NCBI GenBank assembly: GCA_022496205.1
Contig: WTXD01000027.1
Coordinates: forward strand, 124,001 to 188,000
DNA from: Gloeopeniophorella convolvens
Taxonomy: Eukaryota; Basidiomycota; Agaricomycetes; Russulales
Length of the DNA: 64,000 nt
Direction of reading: 5' to 3'
Shown here: in pieces, positions 11,503 to 23,464 of the stretch
How positions within the stretch are numbered: the first letter of the stretch is position 1
How the letters are laid out: the number at the start of each line of letters is the position of its first letter
The notes under the pieces: generated by a model
Databases searched by the model: none
Told to the model about the DNA's origin: nothing
The model's input: the letters and a program-made list of their open reading frames with translations, nothing else
Program-made: the position numbers and the translations under genes

Positions 11503-13541
11503 ATGTCTGATCCTGGCGAGGCCACCCCGGCGGAACTTGTTGGTGCTTCCGCGCCCGGAAGCACGACGAAATCCGGCCATCCGTTTGATGCTGATGGCTG
11601 CCGTGCTATCCTGCGTTCTTTCGATGGCGTGGACTTCCACCTCGACCGACATCATCTCAACAAGCTCAACGCCTCTTCGTCCGTTCTCAAAGATATGCTG
11701 GATAGGTCCCTTGCACCATCGCCACCAACGGTACCCCAAAGTCTCCACCCCACCGCCCTTTCACTTCCTGAAAACGGGACCATTCTGAGCATGCTCCTCA
11801 GCTCCCTCTTTCCCATTCACCTCATCGTCCCGAAGACGTAGTACGACGACATCATACACGTGCTCGCTGCGGCACACAAGTATAGGTTGGCGACAGCTGT
11901 CACGCTCTTTCGTATCATCCTTGCCGAAAGCGCCTCTCTCCTGATCACTCGCCAGGACGCGTTTCGTGCCTTCTGTCTTGCTCGGCAACACCGCCTCGTC
12001 GAAGAGTCTTTTCACGCAGCCAATATTGCCGCTTCAAACACCGAGAGCATCGAGGAAATGGGGCGAAAGCTGCTCTTTGCTGTTGGTCCTTCCATGGCCG
12101 AGCTTCAGCAGTACCGGAGTTTGGTTGAAAAACATACGAGGGTCTCAATTGACACATTTCTGAAATCGCAGCAGGTACAAACTAAGTTCAGATCCTGCAC
12201 TAGGGTTTCCTGGATTCATGACCGCGTTCGATTTTGGTCGTTGAATCGCAACTCCGTGCCGAGTCGAATATCCGGTCCGCTCAAGATGCACGCCTCAGGA
12301 GACATGTGCTCAGCTTGTGGGAGAATGACGGCTAACGATCTATCTTCATTCTTCAGTGGATTAGAGGACGCCATGGCCGATGCCATCACCAAAGTAGGCG
12401 CTTGGCGTTAATTAGACTGAGCGCCGTCCACTGAGCAGGCTATTCAGGCACAGGACTCTTTCCGGGTGGCATGCAACGCGACCGACCATCCGAAAGAGTT
12501 AAGCTATACTCGATCTGACTTCGGCGCACCCTTTGACCGCCAAGACGCAGACGTCATTCTTAGGTCCTCTGATTTTTGCGACTTCCGCGTCCATAAAGGT
12601 GTTCTGGCTTTGGCCTCTACCATCTTCGAATCCATATTCACTCTCCCAAGCCCTCAAGACTCCCTCAATAGAGACGAGAGTGGTTTCCATGACGGACTCC
12701 CGATCATCCAGGTCACAGAACACAAAGACATCCTGCAACTCCTCCTTACTTTGATCTATCCCATCGATGTCGTGAAACCTGCGTCATACGAAGAAGTCCT
12801 GGGCGTGTTATCTGCCGCACAGAAGTATCTTATGACCAAAACCATAGATGTCATCCGCGACTCGGTTCTATTGGGGAGGTTGCCAGGGATTGTCACCATT
12901 CGCGCCTCCACGGCATACGCCCTGGCAGCCCGCTATAGGCTCGATGAGGAGACCCTGGCTGCGGTGGTTTCCGCCATCCAGCAGCCGTTCTCGTTCAAAA
13001 GCCTCGGTGATGACCTTCATCTGTTTGACGGGGCGTCTCTGTATGCCCTATCTCAATACCGTATCCAACGCAAGAATGCCCTAGAATCTTGCCTCCGCTC
13101 TGCCATGGATCTCTCCGCTCAGTCTGCCATCGACTACATGGCGGGCGCTTCAATCAGCGGCACTGGATTTGGCACCATTATCAAGAGGTGCCGCTTTGCC
13201 GTGAAGCAGGGAGATAAAGAAGTTCCGGCTTGGTGGCACGATTTTTTCTTCAAAATTATCATGAAAATACGCACTGGCGAAGTACCACCCGTTATTGATG
13301 CCCTCGCCTTGCTCCAGTCGTTCAGCACGGTGCGCGAAGGACACATTGCCGGTCAAGGAGTGAGCGGCTGCTATTATTGGCAATGTGCGGGGATGCTGGC
13401 TGCTCCCTGTGGCGAGCGTTTCTGCCGGATGCTCGAGGATGAGATGAAGACGGCCCTCGACGGGGTAGGTCCTTCTGCTGTTCCACATATTGGCTGACAA
13501 TGCGTCTATCAAACCAGATCAAATTTGAGCTTCCGTGGTAG
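11503..13541 (+). pseudogene. Dual BTB/POZ-domain gene, array copy 3, with in-frame stop
   Basis: The layout equals that of its neighbours: 11503-12393, 12439-13464 and 13518-13541, starting MSDPGEATP. In module A a TAG codon at 11839-11841 falls between VPKT and YDDIIHVLAAAHKY. Paralogues have the same block with no extra residue (PETYEEIVSVL), so the stop looks like one added codon, not a substitution. No intron removes it without also deleting the conserved helix. The later part of module A (around 12200-12290) is also poorly conserved against copies 1 and 2. Module B is open and well kept: DFGAPFDRQDADVILRSSD, FRVHKGVLALAS, YEEVLGVLSAAQKYLM, WQCAGM, CGERFC, and last exon IKFELPW. It may be a pseudogene, a gene expressing only module B, a readthrough case, or a base error. 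Confidence 0.75.
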
Positions 13542-14273
13542 CTGTAGCTCTCAGCTTGCCGGGGCGTCTGCCACCTACCATAGCGAACGGTAGTACACCA
13601 GGGTAGGGTGTAGTGCCAGTTTTATGAGCTCATAACGAGGCGGTCGCAGGACGCCACCTATACGCACACTCATTGATACTAACGATGTACCGATTTCTCC
13701 ATAACATTTATCAGGTTAACGAATTTTGATGCTTGCAACAACGGGAGGTCCAGGTCCAAGTCCTAGCAGGAGGCCATGAGTCATACGACGGTTCGGAGAA
13801 AGGTAAAGACTCTGATATCGGATGTTGCTGGACACTGCCGGCTGTCCGGCATCCGACTTCGGCCCGCGCTGCGCTTGACACAACGGAAAATGCCGGTGGG
13901 CGCCTACACAGACAAAGGCCGCTGTTGGCCGCTGGCATGCCCTGCTCGGGTCGCCCGGGCCTTGCCTTGCTCACTGACACCAGAGGACACCAGCCACAAT
14001 CCGTTCCCTGACACACAGTCATGTGTGGCCGACACTTTATTCAGGTTAATAAGCCAGCTTGAGCATGGCTAGAGCCAAAACTCACCTCTTCTTGTTCTCC
14101 CTCCTGGTCTCTGACTGGCCCCCTTGCAAACTCATCTCGCTGAAGCACACAGAAGCCAAACAGAGTCCCTTGAAGGTGTGTCCTCAAGCCTGGAAACCCT
14201 CTCTCTTATGAAATACTCAGGTTTTTTACTCTCTATCAGACAGACGGCACCGTTGGCCAACTTAGAGCGTAAA
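13542..14273. other. Intergenic region, array copies 3-4
   Basis: No gene recognised. The frame of copy 4 is open upstream to 14124, so part of this stretch could be extra 5' coding or untranslated leader. Confidence 0.35.
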
Positions 14274-16226
14274 ATGACTACCCCGAGCTGGGCCACCGAC
14301 GCGGATGCAGCCCAGAGCCCAATCGACAACCCATCATGCGTAGACCTCATCTTGCTCTCTTCCGACGGCATGCAAATCGGCACTCAGCTTGCACCCCTTG
14401 CCAATGCGTCCCCAGTCTTCTCGATGTTATTACATGGCTCTGCCGCAAGATCAGTCAAACAGCCCTCCGGTCACCACATTCTCAGCCTTTCAATCGCTGA
14501 GCGCGGACATGTCCTCAGCAAGCTCATCAGAGCTCTGCACAGGGATCCTACTCTTACTCTGGATACCTTTGATGAAGCAACATTGATGATGGCGACTGCG
14601 CACAAGTACCGGCTGAAAGAGGCCTACGCCTTCCTTCAAACGCTTGCCTTGAATCCCGCGATCAATAGGGTGGCCTTAGATCGCCCATTTGGTGCCTTCT
14701 GCGTTGCGAGGAGACTTGGATTGGTTCACGATGCCTTTTCCGCTGCTCTCACGACCATCCGAACATGCGGGTCTATCGAAGGGCTCCAAATGGATCTTCA
14801 CAGTGCCACCCCCGCTTGTCTACAGGAGTTTTGGGAAGTTCGTTCGCAATTAATGGACAATACCCGGACTTCCCTCGAAGAACTGCGTGCGTCACTGGAC
14901 GAGCAAGCAAGGTGGTCGTCTTGCGCACACCCTGTTTGGCTTGAGGCGTTCTACGATAGTCTAGTGGACACGCAGCCCATACTGACCAGAGATCGGCTCA
15001 TGGAAGAGCTGCGCGAACATGTCGATTTGATGGGATGCGCGTCGTGCGACAAAACGAGCCCGGACAAGTTTCATGCATGGTTCGACGCGGTTTTCGCCGC
15101 CGTCGATCGGGGTATCTCCCAGGTGAGCATCACTTAAGCCACTCGTAGACAGTGCGTGTTTTCTGAGAATGACGTCTAGACGTACGAAGCGTTTCCCCAG
15201 ATTTGCAAGACGAGTAACGCAGCGCATGCCCACTCGTACATGCAGTCCGACTATTATACATCCTTCAGCTATCAGGAAGCCGACATGGTGTTGCGTTCCG
15301 GGGATTCAATCGACTTCCCGGTGTACTCCGCTGCTCTTACCTCCGCATCTCCCACCTTCGCGTCCGTCCTCACTTCTGAATGGTTCCAACGCACTCCTCG
15401 AGACCCGACGTGCAAACTCCCAGTTCTTCGTGTTGCGGAATACGCGCCCATCTTGTGGAACCTCCTTGGCTTTATGGTTTCTCCACCCACGCAGCCCCAC
15501 CTGGAAGTACGGTATGAGGATACGCTGGCCATCCTCGGTACCGCGCAGAGATACAAGATGGACGGCGTTATGAACAGTATACGCAACTCTCTTCGAGCCG
15601 GGCGACTCCCGAACATCACGAACTCCTGCTGTTTGTCCTCGTATGGCCTCGCGAGTAGCTATAACCTCGGCCCTGAAGCCAAACAAGCAGCACTCATCGC
15701 CATCCAGTGTGGGCTTACATTCGAGGTGCTCAGCCGTGACATCCACGTGTTCAATGGTCCCATATTGTATGAACTACTCGACCTCCAGCGTCGTCGCCGT
15801 GATGCTATGGAGTCCAGCCTGCTAGCTGCCCTTGACGAAATTCCCTTTTCTATCCTCGCCGCGGCCAACGCATGGGTGTCACCGCCGGTGTGGAAAGGCA
15901 GGCCAGTCCCTTGGTGGTGGCGGAACGCCCTCAATTCTGCTCTTATTCAGGTACGCAATGGCGGTGGGTGCCCCAGTGTCGAATCTTTGGCATTCAACAT
16001 CCTGAGATATCTGGGGGATGGACAAGACCAAGGACCCCAAACGGACGCCTATGACGGCCTCGGTTTTTGCGATGCGCTCGAGGCCCACGTTAGGGATGCT
16101 GTCGGGGAGGTATGCTTTGTGCCATCGCCTTTGATCCAGACTCACTCAATCGGCTGATCGTCACAGGTTCAGCTTATACTCCCGTGTGAACGCCAGGGTG
16201 CTGCCGCTGCTCGCTCCACTGCATGA
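14274..16226 (+). CDS. Dual BTB/POZ-domain protein, array copy 4 (divergent)
   Basis: Exons 14274-15122, 15180-16109 and 16167-16226 give about 612 residues, starting MTTPSWATDADA. Module A is the most divergent of the array: the BTB opening reads CVDLILLSSDGMQIGTQ, without the usual DFxVxK, though ATAHKYRLKEA, the FCVARRLGLVHDAF helix and the CASC motif remain. Module B reads YQEADMVLRSGDSIDFPVYS and YEDTLAILGTAQRYKM. It lacks the QCxGE...FC cysteine block of copies 1-3, which is replaced by a Gly/Asp-rich segment. The last exon starts VQLILPC and runs on for 12 more residues before the stop because the base context has shifted. Intron positions and phases agree with the other copies. Alternative start: ATG at 14209 in the same frame. 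Confidence 0.75.
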
Positions 16227-16565
16227 TGACCTGACAGCTATCGCGTGGAGACGCACTGTATACCGACAGGTGCATCTGTAGATGTACTGACGCGCCTGTA
16301 TTAGTACGGATCTACGTTCAATGTAGCTACATAGCTGAGGATTACGATCTTGATTCTGATTGTTTGAAACTTGGCTGCGAGGCAGAAATGGATGAGTCAG
16401 GTAAACAGTTCCCACGGGGGGACCGCGCCCCGGTTGCGCGTCGGCAGCGGAGCAGCCGAGGTTTGTCTATCTGTCTCTGTCCTCCAGCCGCTTGCCCTCC
16501 TCTTGCCTGGGTATCCTATGCGTTAGACCCCTCAATCTCGCCTACAATCATCGCCAGCGACCTAT
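16227..16565. other. Intergenic region upstream of transporter gene
   Basis: No gene recognised. It contains the 3' flank of the fourth BTB gene and the presumed promoter of the PNS1-like gene. Confidence 0.35.
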
Positions 16566-19342
16566 ATGACATCCTCCTTTGCGACCTACGCGTCGCAGTT
16601 TCTCAATCGCCAAAGAAGCCCAGGGGGTGCTGCCTCCTTGACCTCCGAGCAGCCTCTCTTCTTCTCATTTACCACAGACGATGGCTCCCAGCGTAGCGCG
16701 CGGCAGGCGCACGGGGGAAACACCTCTGACCTCGATGATGGCGATGATCCTCACCTCCGCGCCAGCGAGAACACGGCCGGGCTCACCAGCATGGCCAACA
16801 CGCGCAGACATCTACCTGATGACGAAGAGGACCCGTATCTGCGTCTAGACGAGGTAGACCCAGGATCCCAGTATCCAGAAGGCTCCGCTCCTTTCCTTGG
16901 ATCGTCGCATGCTCCCTCAGAACCAAGCAGGGGCTGGCTTGCGCACCAGCCAACGCAACTCAGGTCACCTTCCCCATCCTCGTCCGAGCTCGAAGACAGC
17001 CCTCCCATCCCTCCACCATCACGGGGCCGCGCGGCGCTCAGTCTGTCTCCGCCCCCACCGCCCCCACCTCCGCTCTCCTTATCGCTCACCCAATCCCTAC
17101 TTCCCCGTGACGGACACACCCGGCCCGTCGACCTCTTCTCTCTGCCTGACCCGCGTCACTTGTCATCCCGTGCGCGACGAAAGTTCCATGACCCGGTTTG
17201 GACCTCGGTCTGGCTAGCTGGTCTCTCAATATGTGTGCTCTCCTCCTTTCTCATCCTCTTCCTCACTCGCAAGCCTCGGCCTCCGGAAGCTCCACGGACC
17301 CTTCCATACACTACGTTCCTCCATACAGTGCCACTGCTCGTCATATTAACATTCACCAGCGCCGCGGTATCCTATGCACACATCCTCCTCTTGAGGATAT
17401 TCGTCAAGCCTGTCGTCATCGGCACGAGCGTCTTCGTGCCTGCGACCCTGCTAATTTCTTCCATCTGGGCATTTTCGGGGAGTTTTATGTGGGATGGTGA
17501 CACCGAGCCAACTTGGGGAGAGACGTGGGGGTACGTGTTTCGTGTCGCTGCCGTCAGCTCCCCAGCTGTACTCACGTCCTCGTAATCCAGCCTGCGCCTC
17601 TTCGCGCTTGTCCCCCTCGCGCTTGCAATTCTCACGGGACGGCGCCTCTTGGCACTCCCGCAGAAGATACATTCCACGTCTACGGTGCTTCACCTCACAA
17701 CGCAACTCCTTTCCGAGCAGCCGCTTTTGCTCCTACTCTCTCCCTCGGTCTTGCTCGCCGCGCTCATTTTGTCCATTCCATTCATCACCCTTGCTTTCCG
17801 GTTGCTCCTAGTTGGATATACCACCAAGCCAAGTTCAGGCATAGAATGGCACATGCATGGGTGGGCGAATTGGGCAATCACTGGAACGATTGCGGTGTGG
17901 CTCTGGACGTGGGCAGTTGCACGCGGCTTGCTGCGCGTGACAACGGCCGGCGTTATCGCCGCATGGTATTTTGCCGAGTGAGTGCGGCCTCCTTCTCCGA
18001 GTGCGTCGGGCGCGTGCTGACCGATTGTCCCGGCGCGCGTCGCAGCCCCGCCGCGCCGATCCCCCTGCCCATGGACACGCACAGGATTCACGCCGCGCTC
18101 TACCGTGCGTCGCAGCCGTCGCTTGGCAGCATCGCGCTCGCGGGCCTGCTGCTCACGCTCACACGCCTGTTGCTGCTCTTCACGCTCTTCCTCAGGCGCG
18201 TGCCGCTGTACCTTCCGATCGCGCTGCGCATGTACACTGGGCCGCTGCTCTTCGCTGCGGGGTACCTCGAGGACGCGGCGGGCAGCTTGAGCAAGTACGC
18301 GCTCGTGTACGTCGGGTTAACTGGCGAGGGCTTCTGGCTCAGCGCACGGCGCGCGCGGGCGCTCGCAGCGGGCGCTGAGAACGGCGCAGGGCGGCTGAGG
18401 AAAAACTTCAAAGCGGAGCGTGCGTGCTGTTCGCGCGTGCCTTAGGAACCGTCAGGCTGACGTTGTGCCTTTTTTTTTTCATCAGCGCCGTTAACCCTGT
18501 TGACGATCGCGCCGCTGAGCATGACGTTGCCGTTCGCGCTGACGGCATACCTGTTCGTCGCGCACACGCTTGGCGCGCCTGATCAGGCGCTCGAGGCGGC
18601 GCTTCTTGCAGGCACCGTCACTGCGCTCGTGGGTCTGTTCTGCGTGGGACTAGTCAAGGACACGTACGTGTATCTGGTTTCCTTACATTGATATCTGACC
18701 AATGATTGCGGACACAGCGCGGACACGTTGTACTTGTGCTACTGCATCGACAAGGAAACGGGCCAGCGCCGCCGTGCGGAGGTATTTGAACTGGTAATGT
18801 GCTATCCAATCTCAATCTAGCTTCATTGCTGACCGCGGCGACTTCATATATAGTTCGAGTACAACCCGAATCGCCGGCAGCAGCCGCAACAGCGGCAGCC
18901 TCAGCAACCCATCGCGCGCGTGCACCGCCCACAACCCCCACCCCCACCTGCTCCGCGTGCGCAGCAGCCCATCTCGCAGCGCGTCGAGGGCATCGCGTCG
19001 CCCGACTCCTCGCCCGAGCTCAGCCCAGCGGACTTCCATGTCGACCTCGAAGCCGGGCCCCGCGCGCGCGTCCCGCCTCCCCCACCGCCTCTGCAGCCGC
19101 AACCTCCGCACCCAGCACCGGCGCTGCGGCGCGAAGAGAGCAGCGAGATGGACCCGTTCCTGCCCGACCTGGACCCCGAGCCGGAGCACGAGCACGGACA
19201 CGATTCCGCGCTTGCGCACTCGCATCCGCGCTCGGTACACGGGTACGACGCCGGCGGCTCGCCCGCGCGCGACAGTGTCGAGAGCGGGGACGAGGAGGCT
19301 ATGGCGGGCTCCGCGCTGTTTCCCGGCTCGGACATTTTTTGA
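16566..19342 (+). CDS. PNS1/CTL-type choline transporter-like membrane protein
   Basis: Six exons (16566-17530, 17591-17977, 18046-18419, 18486-18663, 18718-18793, 18854-19342) join in frame to about 822 residues. The first ~200 residues are acidic and Pro/Ser-rich, with a run of nine prolines, and are probably cytoplasmic. About ten membrane segments follow, e.g. VWLAGLSICVLSSFLILFL, TVPLLVILTFTSAAVSYA and PLLLLLSPSVLLAALILSI. Family marks are ASQPSLGSIALAGLL, the KYALVYVGLTGEGFWLSA helix, and the terminal signature ADTLYLCYCIDKETG followed by FELFEY. The C-terminal ~160 residues are low-complexity (Gln, Pro, acidic). CTL/SLC44 proteins are multi-pass membrane proteins; the yeast homologue PNS1 has no settled substrate, so choline transport is not claimed. 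All five introns are 54-68 nt with GT-AG ends. Confidence 0.85.
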
Positions 19343-19592
19343 GCGGCGCGCGTGCTTAGATGCGCCGCGGGCCGCGGCTGCGCTTGTTGTATATAAGACT
19401 GTTTGTTGTGCTTTCTCGTTTCTGTAATTAGGCGATATCTTGTTCGGGTCTGCTTTGAGTCTTGCTCACGCGCGGGCGTGAGCAGAGGGCTGCAGAGGGT
19501 GTGATACACTTCGGGCCGGCCTGCCGTGCGCGGAGACCGAGTTGCATTCTGTTGCACTTTTCGTTGCTTTTCAATATCTTCAAGTACTCGAC

Positions 19593-22374
19593 ATGCCGCG
19601 CGAACTGCGACCTCGCAAAGCGCATCAGAGCTACACGGCTTTCGTCGAGGAAGACGAAGGAGGTGCACCTGAAGCCGAGCCATCGCATACCGGTCCCAGG
19701 GCCAGCGACGACAGCGGCAGCGACTCCCTCGCCCCCGTAGCCGCGGGAGGCGTGCCCTTCGATGACGATTACGATGACGACGACGACGCCGACGCCTTGG
19801 CAGTCGCCGCACTAGTCGACGCCCCATCCCCTACCTCCGAAGCGCCCACCCCTGCCCCCGACACGCCCGCCCCAAAACCGCCCGCCAAAAAGTCCAAAGG
19901 CAAAGGCAAGGCCGCCGCAAAAGCCACGCCCCCCGCGCCCGGCGCGCGCCCGCGGCAGAACTACTCCCTCCCGAACCCGAACGTGCACCACCGCCACCGC
20001 CCCGCGCCGCTCGCCGGCGCCCTGCGCGCGGAGCGCCTCCTGCGGCCGCCCGCGCTGTTCACGCCGCCCGTGCTCGGCGCGACGCACGCGTATGCTGCGC
20101 GCGCGCGGCGCGTCGGCAAGGCGTGGGGCGCGAGCATCGGCCCGGGGCCGGTGTGGCAGGTCGTGGAGGACGTGGGGTGGTTTCGCGAGGCGCGGGGCGG
20201 CGAGGGTGCGGGTGCGGAGACGGAGGGCGCGCGCAGGCCGCGCGTGCATGGGGGTGTGCGCGTGCCGGGCGGGTGGGGTGTCCTCGGTCCTAGGTGCGTC
20301 TGCGAGTTGCTTGTGCTTGTGCTGCGCGCTGTTTGCTGATGCGGGCGGCGCAGGGACGCTGGCGCGTACCTCCCGACTGGCGAGGGCGGGCGGGCGCCGT
20401 CTGTCTCGTGTGACTTTGGCCCGTTCGGGGCGCAGACGAATGTCGAGCTCGCGCCGCTAGGTGCACAAAAGCTATGTACGTCACCTCCCTTCGGGGCATC
20501 GGTGACTGGGGTGTGAATCCCTTGCGTGTTCATGCAGCAGAATTTCTACCCGAGAGTCGCGCGCATGTGTTCAACGCCGGCGCGTCCGTCTGGGGCCTCG
20601 ACTGGTGTCCTATCCATCCGGATGATCGACCGCGTACGTGCTGCCTCCCTCAACCGTGTGCAAGGCGTGCTCATGCAATAGGCGTTCAGACTGCAACTAC
20701 AAGTACTATCTCGCCGCCGGGCCATTTCCTTCGCACACGCACTCTCCCAACATCGGAGTCAAGGTTTCGCGCCCTGCACCCGCGTGCGTACAGATATGGA
20801 GCTTGTGCCCATCATCTAGCGACGCCGCAGGATCTGAAGGCGACAGAGGAGAGATACACTGCGAGCTGGTGCTGTGCATTGACAGCGGGCCGGCTCTCGA
20901 GCTCAAATGGTGCCCTCTGCCCTCAAACGATCCTGTTCGTCTCGACCCTCCCAGCCTCTGATCTATCGTGCGAACTTCCTGATCAAGTCCTAGCTCTCAG
21001 GACCGTCCCCAGTCTCTCCGAGGAAGCTCGGCCTACTAGCTGGCATATTCGGGGATGGCTCTCTATCGGTCTATGTGGTGCCTTACCCTCCGGACTTGGC
21101 AGCCACACAGCCTCCTTCTCTGGGTCCCGTCCACGGTATGTGACGCCCGGGCTCGTTTCGTATATGTGACTTAGTTACTACAGTAAAGCTACCAGAACCA
21201 ATTGTCCGCATAGAGCTCGAGGAAGCAGCTTGCTGTACACTCGATTGGGCTAATAGCGAAGTCGTTGCGATAGGGCTGGCCAATGGTACCCCCATTCACT
21301 CCCGGAGAGTTACACCCGCTCACGCAGCTGCAGGTGCTATTGCCGTCTACAATATTGCTCGAGCGTTGAGTGCACCATCTGAGCGTGCGTCTCTTGGAAC
21401 GTGAAGGTCCCAGTCCTGACCGTGCTGATGATAGCCATTCTGCCGACGCATTACTTTTGTGTGCACCAGTCTGCCTTGCGTGCACTAGCCTGGGTACGTA
21501 TCCCAGACAGGAACGGGAATGGCCCGACGGTGATCGCCAGTGGGGGTTACGACGGTCTCCAATGCCTTACGGACATCCGCGATGTCGGTGGCCATGTCTT
21601 CAATCGGACAAGAGGTAGCCCTAGGACGTCTGTATTACGACGTTCGCTGACGTCCTGCACCTCAGACGCGATCAGCGCCATCGCCTATTCACCCTTCTTG
21701 AGTGCGGCTGTGACGATTGACCACGAGAATGTAATCAAGTCGTACTCAGTAGCGCCAAGTACTCTCGGACGAGGGCACGCGCTCATGGACCCAGGTGGCC
21801 CAGTTTGGGTAGGCTGTGTTCCTACGCTCGACGAGAGAAACCCCTAGACTGACGCTCTACACCAGAGCATCAGCGCATCAGACTATCATCCGCAGCTTGC
21901 TGTGGGTTCCGCAGACGGCACGTGCTGCACGACGAATGGCCTGCGCAGCACACGCCGAGGCGGATATGTGGTGCGCAGCACACCCATTATGCAGCCCGAA
22001 GCAGCAAGCTCAGAGTCAATGCTTGTCAGCCGTTTCTCGTGCACCGCGTGTATCAATTGGACTATAGTCGCAACGCGGGGCGCTTCCGCATGCTGGACCG
22101 CCTCAAGCCGCGTGAGATGCTCGAGCGCCCGGAGGGCGGTGGCGGCGCGTGGGATGTCTCCGTAGGCGTGCAGCGTGTCGCGTGGCACAGCGGCGCTGGC
22201 CTGGCCGCTGCTGGCCTGCTCGCATCAGCGACCGGGTCGGGACTGTGCAGGGTCGACTTCCTGGACGGGCGCTTCATCAGGGATCGTGTGCCCTACGAGA
22301 GCGTGGAGGCGATGCGCTTGGAGGACGGCGACGAGATGGACGTGGATGAGGCCGACGAGGAGGATTCCAGCTAG
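19593..22374 (+). CDS. TFIIIC WD40-repeat subunit (Sfc6/GTF3C2-like)
   Basis: Eleven exons join in frame to about 744 residues: 19593-20293, 20354-20475, 20538-20633, 20690-20938, 21001-21135, 21184-21285, 21328-21384, 21435-21614, 21666-21808, 21866-21970, 22030-22374. The N-terminus is charged (acidic D/E runs, then a Lys/Ala/Pro-rich linker ending KKSKGKGK). The beta-propeller part shows ESRAHVFNAGASVWGLDWCP, CVQIWSL, LELKWCPLP, DGSLSVYVVPYP, ILPTHYFCVHQSALRALAW, ASGGYDGLQCLTDIRD and TIDHENVIKSYS, typical of this subunit. It should act in the nucleus as part of the six-subunit factor that recruits Pol III initiation factors to tRNA genes. The acidic C-terminus (DGDEMDVDEADEED) is also common in the family. 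The intron before 21435 has two possible acceptors; the one used gives a 50-nt intron and restores the PTHYF block. Confidence 0.83.
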
Positions 22375-22519
22375 CTGAGTCTCTCCATGCTTGGTGCTGC
22401 CTGAGTGTAATCCATCACGTGTGACGACGTGTACTAGTACTGAAACAGGACGACCCCGTTTACAAACCAACGTCTTACAGCGACTCTGCATGATGATACC
22501 ACCGACACGATACACTCAA

Positions 22520-23464
22520 CTACAGCTTCTCGCCAAGCTGATAGAGAATACTCCTCTCCGCCTCGAGCATCTCCAGACACTCAGGCTCGTCAAGCTCATC
22601 GTCGACCAACGTCTTATCGGCACTCGGCACCAAATTGGGGTACGCGCCCGCGCACGGGTGCACGACCGCCTTGGAATAGTCGACGAGGAACACCTGCTTG
22701 CCCTTCATGACGAAATGGCGCAGGTCGAGCGGCGTATTGTGCATGATCCCCGCCGCGTGCACCTTGCACAGCGTCAGCATCGCCAGGCGACTGTCCGTCC
22801 GTCAGCCCATTGCCCGCAGCACCACCCCGCCCAACGCAAGCAAACGCACGCACCAGAACTCGTCCGTGCTCCTGATCTTCTCCTCGCTCACGCACAGCTC
22901 CATCACGAGGCACCCGACCGGCGCCGCCGGCGTGCCGCCCACGAACAGCCCATACACCTCCGGCACCGCGACGCCCGCGAGCGGCGCGAGCTGCCCGCGG
23001 TACGCCGCCTCCTCGCGCCGCAGCGCCGCGACCGCCTCGCGCCCCGCCGCGTACTTGAGGCACGCGCGCGCGGGCCACCCCGCGGGCGCGCCCGCGCTCG
23101 CGCCGGCGTACGTGAGCGCGGCCGCGAAGACGTTGCGCTGCGTGCCGCCCGGCGCGGCGCGCCGCCGGACGCGCGCGTCCGAGCGCTGCAGGGGTGCGCA
23201 GAGGCCCACGAGCGGGTGCTGCAGCGCCGCGTGGATGTGGACGGGCGGGCCGGGGGCGGGCGGGGAGAGGGGCAGGTGGCAGGTCTTGCCGACGCCGAAG
23301 GTGATCGTCAGGGTGCTGTTGTTGCTGGGCGCGGTGGTGGTGGTGGTGGCTGAGGGCATGGCGGGGGTGTAGCGCTGGTGCGCGGCGCGCAGGAGCAGGT
23401 ACCAGTGGATTTGTGAGAGGACGTGGGCCGGGGTGGGGGGCGGCTGCTGGTTATATGGGGCCAT
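22520..23464 (-). CDS. Kinase-like (APH/PK fold) protein, copy 1
   Basis: Two exons: 23464 down to about 22863, and about 22798 down to 22520, separated by a 60-odd-nt intron starting GTGCGTGC. Seen in order: a basic N-terminus, a possible lysine strand (ARACLKYA), an Arg/Glu-rich helix (ALRREEAAYRGQL), VPEVYGLFVGG, the hinge-like strand CLVMELCV, then HAAGIMHNTPLDLRHFVMKGKQVFLVDYSKA. This order matches the protein-kinase-like fold found in large numbers in basidiomycetes. The usual catalytic HxDL loop is replaced by HNTPLDLRHF, while the metal-binding Asp of the DFG-like site is kept as VDYSK. Activity is therefore doubtful and a pseudokinase role is possible. It lies tandem with a paralogue 0.8 kb upstream on the same strand. 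Confidence 0.65.

Noticed and set aside
21385..21413. A 29-nt intron in the TFIIIC gene.
   Set aside because: Too short for splicing in this genome; a 50-nt alternative ending at 21434 keeps the frame and restores the PTHYF block.
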